This document shows positions 34,623 to 46,118 of a DNA stretch of 64,000 nt, piece by piece. This DNA comes from Marsupella aquatica. Lineage: Eukaryota; Marchantiophyta. Made by a program: the position numbers and the translations under genes. Position 1 is the first letter of the stretch; every line of letters begins with the position of its first letter. Under the pieces are notes generated by a model. The model was not told where the DNA came from. It saw only the letters and a program-made list of their open reading frames with translations, and ran no database searches. The stretch covers positions 7,564,001 through 7,628,000 of the forward strand of contig OZ316898.1 of assembly GCA_973895155.1 (NCBI GenBank), given 5' to 3'.

Positions 34623-37600
34623 GGGCTTAATACGACTAGTAATTTGCAAAGCCCCTAAGATTTTGAGGTTCTAATCCAGTCGACATTCTAACATTCGCCA
34701 TTCATGAGGTCCAATGTGCGCACTAAATCGATACATAAGACAGAATGTTGTGGATAAATCCCGTTTTGTCCAAGAATACCAAGCTTTAAACTCTGAGTCA
34801 GTCAATTCAAATAAACACATACAAATACTACATCTTCCCATGCAAGTGCAAAGCGCAGTATACCTCAAGGGCGGTTTTTGCTTGAATAGGTGTATCAAAC
34901 AAACCAGTTTGAGCGTTTTTGAAGTACATTCCCACACTCGTCCAATCTCTTCCATTCGGAACATAGAAAACTAACCATCCCTGCACCCGTGCCCAGTGTA
35001 CAAGCATGGCAAGAGATGCAGTTTTCCCGCCTTTAACAAAACCCTCCAGTAGACATTGCCGTGGCTTTGAAGCTGTCGCAAGCATATTTGGGAGGAAGGC
35101 ATTAGATGATCATACATCATCTACAAAAGCTTGACAACAACATTGTTCGTAAGCCAATTTCATGCTCTTCCCTTTGGCACAAGACATTGAGGGAGCGACA
35201 GCCAGGGGCACTAAATAAAGACGTGTTGTCACATAAACCTGTAGCTATTGAATTAAAGCCTCTTATCCTGATGTCATCTCGACGTTTTTCAAGGGTAATA
35301 GACGGAGACATAACCCAAACTATTACTGCTTCCCTGCAGATGAGATGAGCACCTCACTATATCAACTTTGTCAAACTCATGTTGCCTCAGCTGATGAGAA
35401 TGTGTTTTTCGGCTCTAGCTAAACTGACTAATGTGATGCAGCATATTCTCGAATAATCGATAGAGACAGAAGGCGAAAAGGAGAGTTTCAAGAACAAGGA
35501 TAGCAATGACAGCGCAACCAGAGAGTGATGACAGTGCCGCCGTGGACCCTGACGTAATCCAGAAAAAACATCGGCACAAACAAAAGAGCGGTCGTCAGAA
35601 AAGTGAGTATCTGGGGTTCGGGGATCCAAGAGGAAGGAGTGCTCTACGAAGGGGTCTCCACCGACGAAAAGACACTACAAGTAAAAGAGTCAGCATTCAA
35701 AAACGAAGGTCTTTCACGGTAGCAGCAAAGACTAATAAGACACTCTTATTTGACAAGAAACGAGAGAAAGAGTTTATGAGGCACTTCAACGAGAGTGATG
35801 ACGACGAACCAGATTGGGATCCAAGACTCCGAGCCGTGAAGAAAAACTTCGGAGAGATTACACTTCGAAAAAAAAGGGAAGCAAGGAAAACCTGGCAGGA
35901 AATTGAGGAGGCAAAAAGCGACAGTGACAGTAACGATAAAGAGTCTTCCGATTCGGACTCAAGACTGAGGGCCCTCGAGATTCAAGGAAAGGGAAAGAAT
36001 AACTCACTCAACCAGAAGGGAGGTGCTGACAACGAAGACTCCTGGGATGGATCTGATCATGATACTAGAAGCGGGGACAGTAGTAACTCCCTTGATTTCA
36101 AGAGACAGGCCAAGTATAACAAGGATAACCAAGAGAGTGACGAAGATCCATGGTTTTGGGATTCAAGAGGTTGGGATTCCAACGGGAATACCACCAAAAG
36201 CAAGGGAGGCACATCAAACAGAGGTAAGGATGGGAATCAAAACGCTAGCACTAAGTGGGGCGAGCCAAACCCAGATACTCTCAAAACTAAAACTCCAAAT
36301 CTTAAGAACACCGGTTCTCGGCTCAAGAAGAGTATAGAGAAGGTTCAATTAGAAGAATTTAGGAGAAAATACTACGAAAGCCTCATTGATGGTAACCGGG
36401 TTGCTGATAATAGTAGCATTAACAGCAGAAGCAGTACTAGCAGTGACAGCAGTCTCAGTAGTATTGAACAGAGTATCAAGGCTCCTGAAGGGCTAAAAGG
36501 CACTGCAAACAAATTCCTAGATGACAGCGATGAAGACGACAACGAAATCATAACATACACGAAGCGAGGGTGGACTATACGAAGGGCACCTAGGATAGAT
36601 ATCAATAAGGGGCCCAAAGAGATCCCTAGACTTCACTGGAGTGATGAGAGCAGTGTAAGCAGTACAAGCACATCCAGCAGTGATACTGAAATGAGTGGCA
36701 GCAGACAGAATGATGCAGGAACAGAATAGCTAAAAACATAAACAAACCGATTATACTGACTATCACATGAAAGATAGTACGAAGGTGAATGAGGAGAAAC
36801 ATAATTATACCGAATCGTGTTGGTTTACACGAATCAAGGTCAAACGCAGCGCTACCTACTGCGCTATATAAACAATCAAGTATGTAAAAAGAAAGCTAGC
36901 TCGATTAAACACAATGTCTAACGCAGTAGCAACGTATGGGAATGACGGCAGAACCGCGAGAAACGATGAAAATGGAAATCTGAGACAGAAGGATGCAAGG
37001 TCCTGGCAAGCGCATTGAGGCTTGGAAACTTACTTTCCAACAACAGCCCCAATCGTTTCATTGCTGTAAGGTACCACTAGCAAGGTGTGACTTTGCCGAA
37101 GCAGGTACAGTAGTGGACCGCTGAGTTCTTTTTAAAGACTTTCAAAATCAGCTCCATGAGAAGGACACAGTCAATAATGTGCTCCTCTACGTAGCTAAAA
37201 CCTTGCCTGAGATGCATTGAGGCAAGAGCAAATCATAAAATTCAATTCCACGACGAACTTGACACTCACCAAAGAAGGGCACGTATTTCCCCTGATCCTT
37301 CAGCTCTTTGAAACGGACGGTGTCAGCGAGGCATTTCTGAAAGCGCTCAAACAACTGTAGCATCCGATTCCGGATGAAAAAAGCATTCTCTTTCGTTTCT
37401 TCAAACTCCTTCAGTAATCCCGAGGGCAAACCCTCTCCAAAATACTGTTCCAGATCCTGTGAACTGCACAGTTTAAGGATTAATGTTACTCTACGCCATC
37501 CTCTGTGCTTACCCTACACAAGATTTGCTAAGACAAATGACTCCCTTCTACCCAAAACAGATCAGCACGACGTGAAATTTTTTCACTATCATTCGTTCAT

Positions 37601-38527
37601 GGGACCCATCGGCTCAACCAAAAGACTTTTGCTGCATGGTTATTTAAAGCATCATCGAAGAGTAATCGCCCACAGCACTCGCCAAACGAAGATAGTCCTT
37701 CCATTTTGAGGCGCTTTCGGATCTTCGGATCCACAACCAATGCCGTCATTAACTCATTTTTCTATCCCGTAAGTTATTCAATCTCACCTCAGATTAAATT
37801 CTCTACTTATGTTCGCACATCGTAAAAGATCAGGGCAAAGATTGCGCGAGTACAGAGAAATGTGTGAACAGCTCGGAAAGAAACAGGGCCGACACCGTCC
37901 GCGGCATTCATACCTCAGCTTTAAGTACTTGTTCACATCGGCAACAGTGAGCCTTGTCGAGTTCTCAGGAGAGGCGTACATTGACGTCTCAGCGTCCTCG
38001 GGAACAACTCCCGTCCGGTTCTTCTTTGCTGTTGTTTCCAAATACTCCTCGCCGTTATTCAAATCTAGCTCCTCCTCGTCAACCTCGGGTCTCAGTTTCT
38101 CTTCGTCAGACACCGCGGTCCAGACTGACCTAAAGTTGCAGGCTGAAGGAGTATAGCCAGGTACTCTAAATGAAGTGCGTCGCAAATTATGGTCCGCAGA
38201 AAAATCGACTCCATGAAGCGCAACATTTTGACGCTCAGGGGTTGACCTATATTCTAAACATCGGTCGATGATGATACTTCGAGACCTGTCAGATCTCAGG
38301 TCGAAGACTTTACTATTCTCCGGAGGGTTTATCTCACTGGCATAAAAGTTGCTCTGTTCTAATTCACCTCTACAACCTACATTCGCACACGAGTTCCCAT
38401 CTTCGATACTTCTAGGCACCGTCCTTGGAAATCCGGAAACATTCCTTTCCCAATTCGAGACCGATCGAAGTGTTGCAGAACGAGCCTGCCCTAAACCTCG
38501 GGGCAGGTGCCTCGATACAGCAGCCAT
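32812..38527 (-). CDS. DAP3: Mitochondrial small-ribosomal-subunit protein mS29 (DAP3)
   Basis: P-loop protein of the mitochondrial small ribosomal subunit. Seven exons: 38527-37914, 37463-37270, 35072-34864, 34389-34135, 33878-33792, 33469-33297, 32917-32812. All six introns are GT..AG and the phases add up to 545 residues plus stop. The N-terminus (MAAVSRHLPRGLGQARSATL) is basic and acid-free, like a mitochondrial presequence. About 180 residues of poorly conserved sequence follow. Exon 3 has the Walker A motif GFVKGGKT (residues 280-287) and MLVHWARVQGWLVFYVP; exon 4 GLFDTP..ELPCRI..LGEGAG and VPVLIAIDE; exon 5 FNSWFTFSSY..RRPIHA; exon 6 VNAFRTM..AFSHSLAVGKL; exon 7 FYLTNGNGEELR. The second intron (2.2 kb) carries another reading frame on the opposite strand. 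Confidence 0.93.
34554..34662. repeat. Inverted repeat around an (AGT)n microsatellite
   Basis: Arms of 21 nt (34554-34574 and 34642-34662) match at 19 positions (AATCTTAGGGGC...GCAAAT). They enclose about 15 AGT units (34576-34622). It sits in intron 3 of the DAP3 gene. It may be a tiny foldback transposon or a hairpin-prone repeat. Confidence 0.8.
35506..36729 (+). CDS. Hypothetical charged, disordered protein nested in DAP3 intron
   Basis: 407 residues from an ATG, one exon, wholly inside the second intron of DAP3 but on the other strand. I recognise no domain. Residues 15-75 are very basic (KKHRHKQKSGRQK, RRGLHRRKD). Residues 85-220 alternate Lys/Arg with acidic Ser/Asp runs (ESDDDEPDWDPRL, DSDSNDKESSDSDS). 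A DPWFWDSRGWDS block follows, and the C-terminal third is Ser-rich (INSRSSTSSDSSLSS) with RGWTIRRAPR. The composition suggests a nuclear, disordered, possibly phosphorylated protein. A 407-codon open frame is unlikely by chance here, but expression is unproven and no homologue is recognised. Confidence 0.6.
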   Translation: MTAQPESDDSAAVDPDVIQKKHRHKQKSGRQKSEYLGFGDPRGRSALRRGLHRRKDTTSKRVSIQKRRSFTVAAKTNKTLLFDKKREKEFMRHFNESDDDEPDWDPRLRAVKKNFGEITLRKKREARKTWQEIEEAKSDSDSNDKESSDSDSRLRALEIQGKGKNNSLNQKGGADNEDSWDGSDHDTRSGDSSNSLDFKRQAKYNKDNQESDEDPWFWDSRGWDSNGNTTKSKGGTSNRGKDGNQNASTKWGEPNPDTLKTKTPNLKNTGSRLKKSIEKVQLEEFRRKYYESLIDGNRVADNSSINSRSSTSSDSSLSSIEQSIKAPEGLKGTANKFLDDSDEDDNEIITYTKRGWTIRRAPRIDINKGPKEIPRLHWSDESSVSSTSTSSSDTEMSGSRQNDAGTE

Positions 38528-38922
38528 TTGCTGCGACTATCTCCCGCCAGACGAGAAGAATGCGTACCCAGAATTGAAATTCTCACAAAACGAGAGGCAC
38601 CATACTTGTGGGATCGAGAAGCTCCAAAGAGGAAACCGTGTGGCCGTCAAGGTTGCGTTGAGCTCCAGTCAAACGCATGGACATATTTCCCTGAAACAAC
38701 ATGATCCACCAAAGAACCAAATGCTGCTACAATCCATTCAGTCGCGCTGATGAGGGAAGCACTCCACTCAGTGTCTTTCTTATTGGCGAAAATTCGCCAA
38801 ATCCTGCATTGGGATTACGTAATGCGAGCTTCGCAAGGGCAAGTTTTGACCCAAAAATATTGAAAACTTCGCCACATTCTCAGGTGACAGAAGTCTTTAG
38901 TCACGAGCAATCTTGAGGGTTT

Positions 38923-39016
38923 ACTGTGGGCTCTCGCCAGCCCCTCCCAATGCACTGTTGGGCTCTCGCCAGCCCCTCGCAAGACACTGTTGGGCTGTCT
39001 CGCCAGTGTCCTCCCA
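38923..39016. repeat. 32-bp triplication
   Basis: Three units begin ACTGT(T)GGGCT at 38923, 38954 and 38986 and contain CTCGCCAG. The third is diverged. Confidence 0.8.
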
Positions 39017-39160
39017 GAGAGAAACAGTCGGCTCTGTATAAGTGCACACTACATAAGTGCATTTCCGGGTTAAGCGCAGGGCATAATGTTCTCTCCCTTA
39101 TTTTACACCCAATAAACGTTTTTTAAGCGTATTCCCTGAGCGCATAAAGGCCTAAAGGAT

Positions 39161-39328
39161 AATTTGTAAATGCTTACCCTTGATAAACGTCTATGGGCCT
39201 GGTGCAGGCATTATGCCATAGAGTTGCATTTAGTAATGCGTGCCAATTTGTAAATGCTTACCCTTGATAAGCGTCTATAGGCGGGGTGAAGGCATTATGC
39301 CATAGAATTGCATTTACTAATGCATGCC
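39161..39328. repeat. 84-bp tandem duplication
   Basis: Copies at 39161-39244 and 39245-39328 both start AATTTGTAAATGCTTACCCT and end GCCC/GCC. About eight differences. Confidence 0.88.
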
Positions 39329-39502
39329 CATTCTTAGTGGAGTTAAAAATGAACTTACGGAATTGGGCACAGATTTTAGGGCAGGGATAAGAGGTAGGCT
39401 GCTCACTGACTGAGGGGGTCATTACACATTCAACAAAGGGATACAAATCATGTACACTTATAGTTAACTGCACTTTTTAGGGGGGATTGAATTGAATTGA
39501 AT

Positions 39503-40629
39503 CTATTCCCAAGCTAGTGAGGATTCTAGCCCACTTGTTTCCATCAGACAATCCACTGAGGGTCTAGCCAGAGTTTATTTGGGTCTCAGTCAACCTGTCC
39601 AACACAGGGAGAAACACGGGGCGGCAGGGAGAAAAGCAGGGTTGACGGAGGATCACCAGTGCTTGACTAGGAGAAGAGTGGGAGACAAGGGGTAGATTAG
39701 TCAGTGCCTGGTGGGTTCTGGTCATATGGCTGGAAAGCTACATTATTTGTTTGGCTGACAAAAGCCTTAGGCAGCTGAACATAATAGGTGAGGGTCCCCA
39801 CCTTCACCTTGCCCTGCTGGGACTACTATCTGATCCGACCTGAAAGATTTGAGCCAATGAGTGGGTTGCTTCCTTGAAGATGTATGCAATGCCAATGTTC
39901 GAATTGATGGAGAAGACTTTGGAAAAGACATTTGGCTTAGTGCATAATCCACTGGGATGTATTTCAATGACACTAATTGACACTAGAAGTACTTGTGTTT
40001 CTAAGTTATTTGAAGACAAGAACTTGATCCTTCTGATTAATATTGTGATGGTGTTCAAGCTTCATCATATGCCCTTCATGTGTGGCTACAGTAGGTATTC
40101 TCTTGCCTGTGCCATTTTCACCATTCAAATTTTTCTAATAACTTGAGTGACAAAGTAGGAAAACATCATACTCTTTGGTTGCTTTCTCATGGCTCTTTGT
40201 TGTTCCAGTTTTCACAGCATTTATAGCTGCAACTTTCCCTTTCTTTCCTGATCTAAGGGTATTTCCAGGACCAACCACATATTTCGTAACTATGTACTCT
40301 GAACTCCTCTTGAAGCTAGTCATATAGACATCTCATCTGCTGTCTTCCATTGCATAAAGGATATTTTTACTTCTTTTCCATACTTCTTTTCCATTTATAG
40401 AAAGAAGCAGATTGTTGACTTTGACTTTGAAAAATATTAGTGAAAAAAAGGATCCTTGTGTTCAAGTGTAATTTGACCTGGGCATACTTACTCATAAAAT
40501 TACCAATAACAAGAAAACAAACCTAGCAATTCATCTCAACTTGTCCTGAATTGCTCTGTGCAGTTACCTTGCATATGGTTGAAGGTGAAAAAGCCCAAAG
40601 TTTTCAGTGTTTCATGGCTGATCAATTGG
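39503..40629 (+). pseudogene. Inverted partial copy of the LHT transporter gene (exons 4-6)
   Basis: Matches the minus-strand gene at 48654-53452 in intron as well as exon. The intron upstream of exon 4 aligns from about 39503. The exon copies are 39880-40001 (MYAMPMFELMEK...), 40209-40285 (FTAFIAATFPFFPDL...TTYF) and 40564-40629 (LPCIWLKVKKPKVFSVSWLINW). Exons 1-3 and 7 are not found. The first donor site has changed from CGTAAG to CTAAG and several codons are missing, so the copy should not splice into a transporter. The exon remnants keep no stop codons, so loss is incomplete or recent. Confidence 0.85.
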
Positions 40630-41579
40630 GTAGCTATTGTTTCCAAAATAATTGTCTTCATCATATTTTGCTCATCAAAATCATATTTTTTTCCTTAGGT
40701 CAAATCAGGTTTCACTTTTCCTACCCAGCACAATGATGAAGGAACAAATTGTTGTTTTATCCTATGATTCTGCTAAAACAATATATTCAATATCCTCTTT
40801 TGCTCATTCTTCTGGATACCTTCACTGACTTTCTTTGGAATGCCTTCAGCAGTGCGTGAAATGTTCATCTGTCATATTATTCTCAATTGTGTTTCCTTAA
40901 GCCATCATGCAAGAATTTATGATGGAAGTCATTCCCCGAGTCACACCAGTCATGTTACCCATCAGTTGTCTAAACTTCCATTCTTTTCAAATGGAAGTAA
41001 TCCAACACATCCCTTTTCTATCAAATGGTGTGTATGAATAACTTCCCAATTACAATTCCTGAGCTACCAAATCATGTAATAAAATCACTGTCCAATAGAT
41101 TAAATCATACCATATAAACTTAACATGTTTTCGTATATCCAAGCTCTTGAAATTTAAATATAGCTGGCCCCATTTGTGCTGTCTATTACTAAATCACACC
41201 AAGGATCCATCACTTTTCATGTACCATTGTTATAGACAACTTCCCAAATTTAATTGGCACTACATTGTCATAAAAATGAATAATGTTTGGCATAAAGTGT
41301 CACATGGATTGACTTTTGAGTCCACCATCCTCTAGAACATGATGGCAATTAATGGACCAATTGCTGTGCAACACATCCAAAGCTAAAAGGCATGAGAGAC
41401 TTAGGTCTGTATACGGCAACAGGGTAAACACAACATCAGTCAATAAAAAAAGTTGACATGGATTTTCACAAATAAGCAACCGCTGTAGAGTGAGAGTTGT
41501 AGAAACTTACAATCCAGATAAATCCCCTCTGACTATTGAGAATTAAAGAGGACTGGAGCCTTAGCCTCTGGTTGAAAAT
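40630..41579. other. Non-coding stretch
   Basis: AT-rich sequence without a supported gene. A trace of the last LHT exon was looked for and not found. Confidence 0.5.
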
Positions 41580-42377
41580 CTATTGTGGCCTTTGGATTAC
41601 TCTCTCAATGTCAGCAACCCACAATGCCGCACCAATCACATTTGTGAGGATCAGAATAACATTAAAACCTGGCACCAATGTCAATGCTGATGCCACAAGT
41701 CCAAACTGTATATACTCTGCTTTTCTGGAGTGAATCATGACCGCCTCGTCCTCTGTTGATAGCCCTTTGAGGTCGGAGTAATAGAAATGATGCAAGACAG
41801 TTGCAGTTTCCATAGCATTCAACCAGCAAAACAAGGCTTGACCAAAGATGGGAATAAAATTCAGTGGCAGAGTTAGGAAGTATTTAATTTTGGGATGATT
41901 GCTCATAGTCTCAGGGTCAATGAGGATTGCAGGGAGAGCTGAAATGGTTTGTCTTCTAGAAGCTTGTACTTGTGCCTGTGCTTGAATTTGAAGTTCTCTG
42001 TGCTGCTCAATCCATTCATACTCCTCAGGTGAGGCTCTTGCCACTGTCACACCCTGAAGTTGCAAAACATCTAGAAACAATTTCTCGTGGACAGTTTGGT
42101 GCCGGTTATAGAACAAAATCACTACAGGGATTGCAGTTTCAATCATGATCAAGGCAACTGTGCCCACAGTATAGTATAGAAAATCTGGCAACATTTGATG
42201 CAATAGTTCACGCTGAGCACTAAATGTGCAAGAGAGCAGACTGCCCATTATAACCGTTGAGTACAGTCCAACCTCTAGTGCAAATCTAGTTACCCTTTGC
42301 CACAAAGTGGCTCTATTCTCCTCCCAAAAGAAGTAATAGAGACCTTTGATTGGGTAGATGTAGGCTGAGTTTGACAT
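41580..42377 (-). CDS. Multi-span membrane protein resembling fungal RRT8/LDS (EI24-like)
   Basis: 265 residues, one exon, ATG at 42377. It starts YPIKGLYYFFWEEN and has hydrophobic segments at about 33-53, 67-90, 167-187 and 224-254. The diagnostic part is residues 168-257: LTLPLNFIPIFGQALF, then LHHFYYSDLKGLS, FGLVASALTLVPGFN and NVIGAALWVADIE. This pattern (LPLN.IP..G..LF; HH.Y..LKG; LVP; TN..GAALWA.D.E) is known to me from fungal outer-spore-wall/lipid-droplet proteins RRT8, LDS1 and LDS2 and their EI24/CysZ-like relatives. In yeast these act at lipid droplets and the spore wall; the role in a plant is unknown. Residues 115-150 are a Gln-rich insertion. The frame is intact with no sign of decay. 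Confidence 0.72.
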   Translation of the reverse strand: MSNSAYIYPIKGLYYFFWEENRATLWQRVTRFALEVGLYSTVIMGSLLSCTFSAQRELLHQMLPDFLYYTVGTVALIMIETAIPVVILFYNRHQTVHEKLFLDVLQLQGVTVARASPEEYEWIEQHRELQIQAQAQVQASRRQTISALPAILIDPETMSNHPKIKYFLTLPLNFIPIFGQALFCWLNAMETATVLHHFYYSDLKGLSTEDEAVMIHSRKAEYIQFGLVASALTLVPGFNVILILTNVIGAALWVADIERVIQRPQ

Positions 42378-44159
42378 TTATGAAATTGGAATGACTTTTT
42401 ATAAATGCAAAAGATCCATAACAGTTTGGTTTTCTCCTTAAATCCTCCTTGTGGGCTGTTATGTTTGCTTTGTTGTAATACTGAGTATGATGGTAATGCT
42501 CTGAAAGCTAATCAGTCAAGTAAATAATTTGGTATAATTTCAAAAATGTTCTTGTGAGACCAACCACTTTGCAGTAATTGCACATCAAAATGCAGCAACA
42601 TAGGTTCTTTTGTGTCACTTGGCATTTACCCACACGTTGCAGGGATTTCCATGTCACAATGAAGTTAATGGAGTCATTTTCATATAGGATTGAGTGTTGT
42701 TCCTTCTCCAATTTCTTCTATGTATCTGACTGCTTTTTGATGTGCAATGATCAAAACAAAGAAAAACATAGGTGGACTTTTTGGTATTGATAGACAATAC
42801 CAAGCTCCATTAAACCTCATAAGTTGCGCTCAAATGAAGGTAAGACTAAAGCTTAATTGTTTGTTGTATTTTCAAGCTGTAGAGACTATACAAGAAATTC
42901 AACCCAAAACAAGCCAAAGACATCACCGCATGGGTGTATGACTAGCTCCCAAGAATCTCAATGTCCCATTGCACATGCCCTGGGTCTTCACTTATGTTCT
43001 TCCTACCCATCATGCATGAACAATAAGTATATGATTTCTTATTGGGTACTATGAAAAAAATTCAAACCTACATGCAATCAAAAATAAATATTTTTGGTGG
43101 GAAGTAACTACCTGCTAGAAAAGCATAGCAGGTAAAAAAAGTATTATGATAATCTTTCAAATATTGAAAATAGAGAATATTCCTAAATATACACTAAGTA
43201 TCCAAAATATACACTAAGTAATCTCCCAAGCCTACAAAATTGTCTGGAAGAACAATATGGCTCTTTTAATTAATTCTAATTTTGAGAATTAAGAAAAGAA
43301 AGGCATTTTAAAAACCCATTTGGGGGTGCTTATTTTCCACAAAAAATGGTGCATGATATGTGACCTCCTTAGAGTGAGGCCCCAGTCTGAGCACTTGGAA
43401 ATAAAGACAAAGTTGGCTACAAGACAAGTATCATAGCTTTGGCGTTGCTTAAAGAATGAAAACTTAAAAGGATACTTGATGGTGCTGACAAAATGGATAA
43501 ACAAAATTCTCAATTACAATGGAGTAGAGACTAAAGTAAAATTTTCTGCAAGAAAAACAATGGTGAAGAAAACAGGGGTAGGTTTTTCAAAACCATAATG
43601 TGAAATGAGAATCTTGAGAGTACCTAGCTCACAAGCTATAAGATAAATTGGACCCCAAGTTTCCCACCTGATCTGTCTAGCTCCTCATACTCCATCCACT
43701 ATAGCTCTCACATCTTGGCCAAAGGTTAATGGTTGTCCTCAATCTACTACATTACCATGGAATCAGCTGGAGTCAAAGGATGATAAAGTCCAAGAGTGGC
43801 TTCTTCCCTACCCAAATAAAACATCATAGGAGGGTAGACTCACAACAATCTCAATCTATTTGAGTTTTTTTCTTCGTCTCACTAAATTTGAATGCATAAA
43901 CAAAGATTTGTTGCTTGGATAAAATTGTGGTGGGTATGACGACTGTGCCTCAACACCCATTGAGTTTTTCATGAGGAGAATACTAGAGCACTAGGCCAGC
44001 GCACATGCATAACCCATTGGCATGTTCAGACATGAAAGGTGGCGCGAATTGAACCTTGGAGTTATTTCGCACAAATGACATATCATGTAGGACGAAGTAT
44101 ATGATCATTTTATTGATTCTAAAAAAAATATTAATAAAATGTGGATGAACTTTAGGGTC
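42378..44159. other. Non-coding stretch before the Harbinger element
   Basis: AT-rich, no supported gene. At about 43976-44070 a segment with ACTAGAGCACTAGGCC and GCGAATTGAACC looks like degraded tRNA-derived SINE sequence. Confidence 0.45.
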
Positions 44160-44497
44160 ATTAGAGATATCCCAAAAGTACCCTGTCAGCTAGCTTTTGA
44201 GGTATGGTTAGTTAGTAATCCTAGTTGAGTTAAGTTAACTTGACCTGCGGTTAAGGATTAACATACAAATGACAAAATACCAAGGCGAAAACATCTCGAC
44301 CACGATTATTCCTAGTTCAAATGTTTTGAACAACAATTTGACCATGTCCATTGCGAGGTGTTACCGGTGAGCTCGGTTCAACGTCATTCTTCGGGGCATC
44401 AATTTAATTCATTGCGGCGGGGTGGGAACTACATTTGCAAGGAGCGCTGCCATTGAGCTCGATTGAGTGGGGATTCAATCTGCGGTGCATCAATTCC

Positions 44498-46118
44498 ATG
44501 GCGGCCGGGCGGGAACTGCATTTGCGATCGCGGATGGTGGGAAGCATGGCAACTTCATTAGAGGGAGGTGGGAGGGGAGAGGCCAAGAGATTGCGAGACC
44601 AAGCTCGCGATAAGAAGAAACAGCCAGCCGAAGACAGAGCACGGAGTCCATCTGCCTCAGAGGAGCACAATCTTCCAGTCCAGGTTCCAGTCTCGATTGC
44701 ATCGGCTGTCGATGTTGAATTCACTACGCCCCTGCCAGTAGTAGAGCATGAGGTAGAGGAAGAAGAAGAAGAAGAGCCCTTTAGCTCAGTGCAAGAGCAG
44801 GAAGCAGGAGTCCCTACCTTAAGACAGCTTCGAATTCAGCTCGAGAATCTGCCTTCAGCGTTAGGTGAATCCAACTTTGACTTTATGCAGGCTGTCCATT
44901 CAATCTCACGTTTGTGTTGCAATTGCTCCTTTGATAGTTTCTATTACTCACTACTTACAATTTTTTATTGTAGTGGGGCTTGGTAATATGCTGGGCCACA
45001 TTGATAGTCTCGGACAAGAAGTCGTTGGTGATGACACAGTAGCGTCTGTCTCCAATGAGAATAGTTCAGACAAGGCGTACACTGGTGACGAAGGCCACGA
45101 GACAGACGTTGAGGATAGCAGCGACTCTTCAACTGATAGCATGATGGCTGATATGCAGAACGGGAAGGTGAAGAAAGGGAAAGCCAAGAACGGGAAGGGG
45201 ATGAATGAAGCAGCCTTGGATGTTGCAATGCAGATGGGGAAGGAGAAGCAGCATTCGGGCATTCCAACTGCAACCGAATTGTCCAAGGATGATGGGAGCA
45301 AGGCAAAACGTAAGATAGTCTCAAAGGAGCATGTGTACAAGCTTGTGAAGGATTACCAAGTCCATTTTGCAAGCTTTAGCAAGGGGAAAGGGAAGAAATC
45401 AATTGTACAATTGATTCCAGGCAAGGTTTGGAAAGCTATCTACGCCGATTACAAGGAATTGTATCCTGATTCGCCCTTTGGGGAAATTACTCTCAAAGAC
45501 CACTTGAGAACAAGCTTAAAGGAGCTGCAATCTGGAGTGGGAAACCCTGATGGTGGGCAGAAAGCAGTGTTGCAGGATGAGGATTTGATGACGAAATTGG
45601 TGTCAACTGACTCCTGGAAAGCCAGAAATATTTTGCAGATCAGGGCGGATGCTTGTGATGGAACAACATCCAAGAAGGCTAGATCCACTGGTCCTGCAAA
45701 CACAATTTCTCTAGGGTTGTCTACTTCTCCAGGGGAGTCTAATGTGGCATCCCCTTGTCCTCGGACTCCCTCCCAACAGAACCAGAGCGAGCATAAGGGC
45801 AAGCCTCCAACTAAGTCAGAAAACTTAAAGGCTGCACGAGAAGACATGGCAGCAATTGTTGGAGAGTTCAAGTCAATGAAGAGGGATAGGAAAGACGAGG
45901 CAGATGCCAAAAGAATCCAGGCCGAGGCAAAAGCATCTTTCCATGAAGCTAAGAGGCATGAGTCAGAGACAAGGAGAATTGCCCAAGCAAAGCAAAATGT
46001 CCTAGCCAAAATTAGCCTTCTGGAAAAACAGAAGGCTCTTGGCTTGATTACAGAGGATGAGTTCAAATATCAGTGTAAAGTCGTCTTTGGGATCCTTCCT
46101 GGGCCTGGGCAACCATAG
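44498..46118 (+). CDS. Harbinger ORF1 accessory protein
   Basis: Two exons, 44498-44864 and 44974-46118, across a 109-bp intron (GTTAG|GTGAAT ... ATTGTAG|TGGGG, phase 1), giving 503 residues. In Harbinger elements the ORF1 product binds DNA and helps bring the transposase into the nucleus. Seen here: a basic N-terminus, a Glu-rich run (EVEEEEEEEP), a Ser/Asp-rich region, a Lys-rich patch (KVKKGKAKNGKG), a folded-looking block (KEHVYKLVKDYQVHF ... KVWKAIYADYKELYPDSPFG), and a C-terminal coiled coil rich in Glu/Lys/Ala (KRIQAEAKASFHEAKRHE ... LLEKQKALGLITEDEF). I cannot see the Trp pattern of a classical Myb/SANT domain. Assignment rests mainly on its position in the element. Other ATGs (44534, 44546) could be the start. 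Confidence 0.75.

Larger units (their letters stand above)
38528..39502. other. Upstream region of DAP3 with tandem repeats
   Basis: Should contain the DAP3 promoter. Holds a 32-bp triplication (38923-39016) and an 84-bp duplication (39161-39328). No gene supported. Confidence 0.5.
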
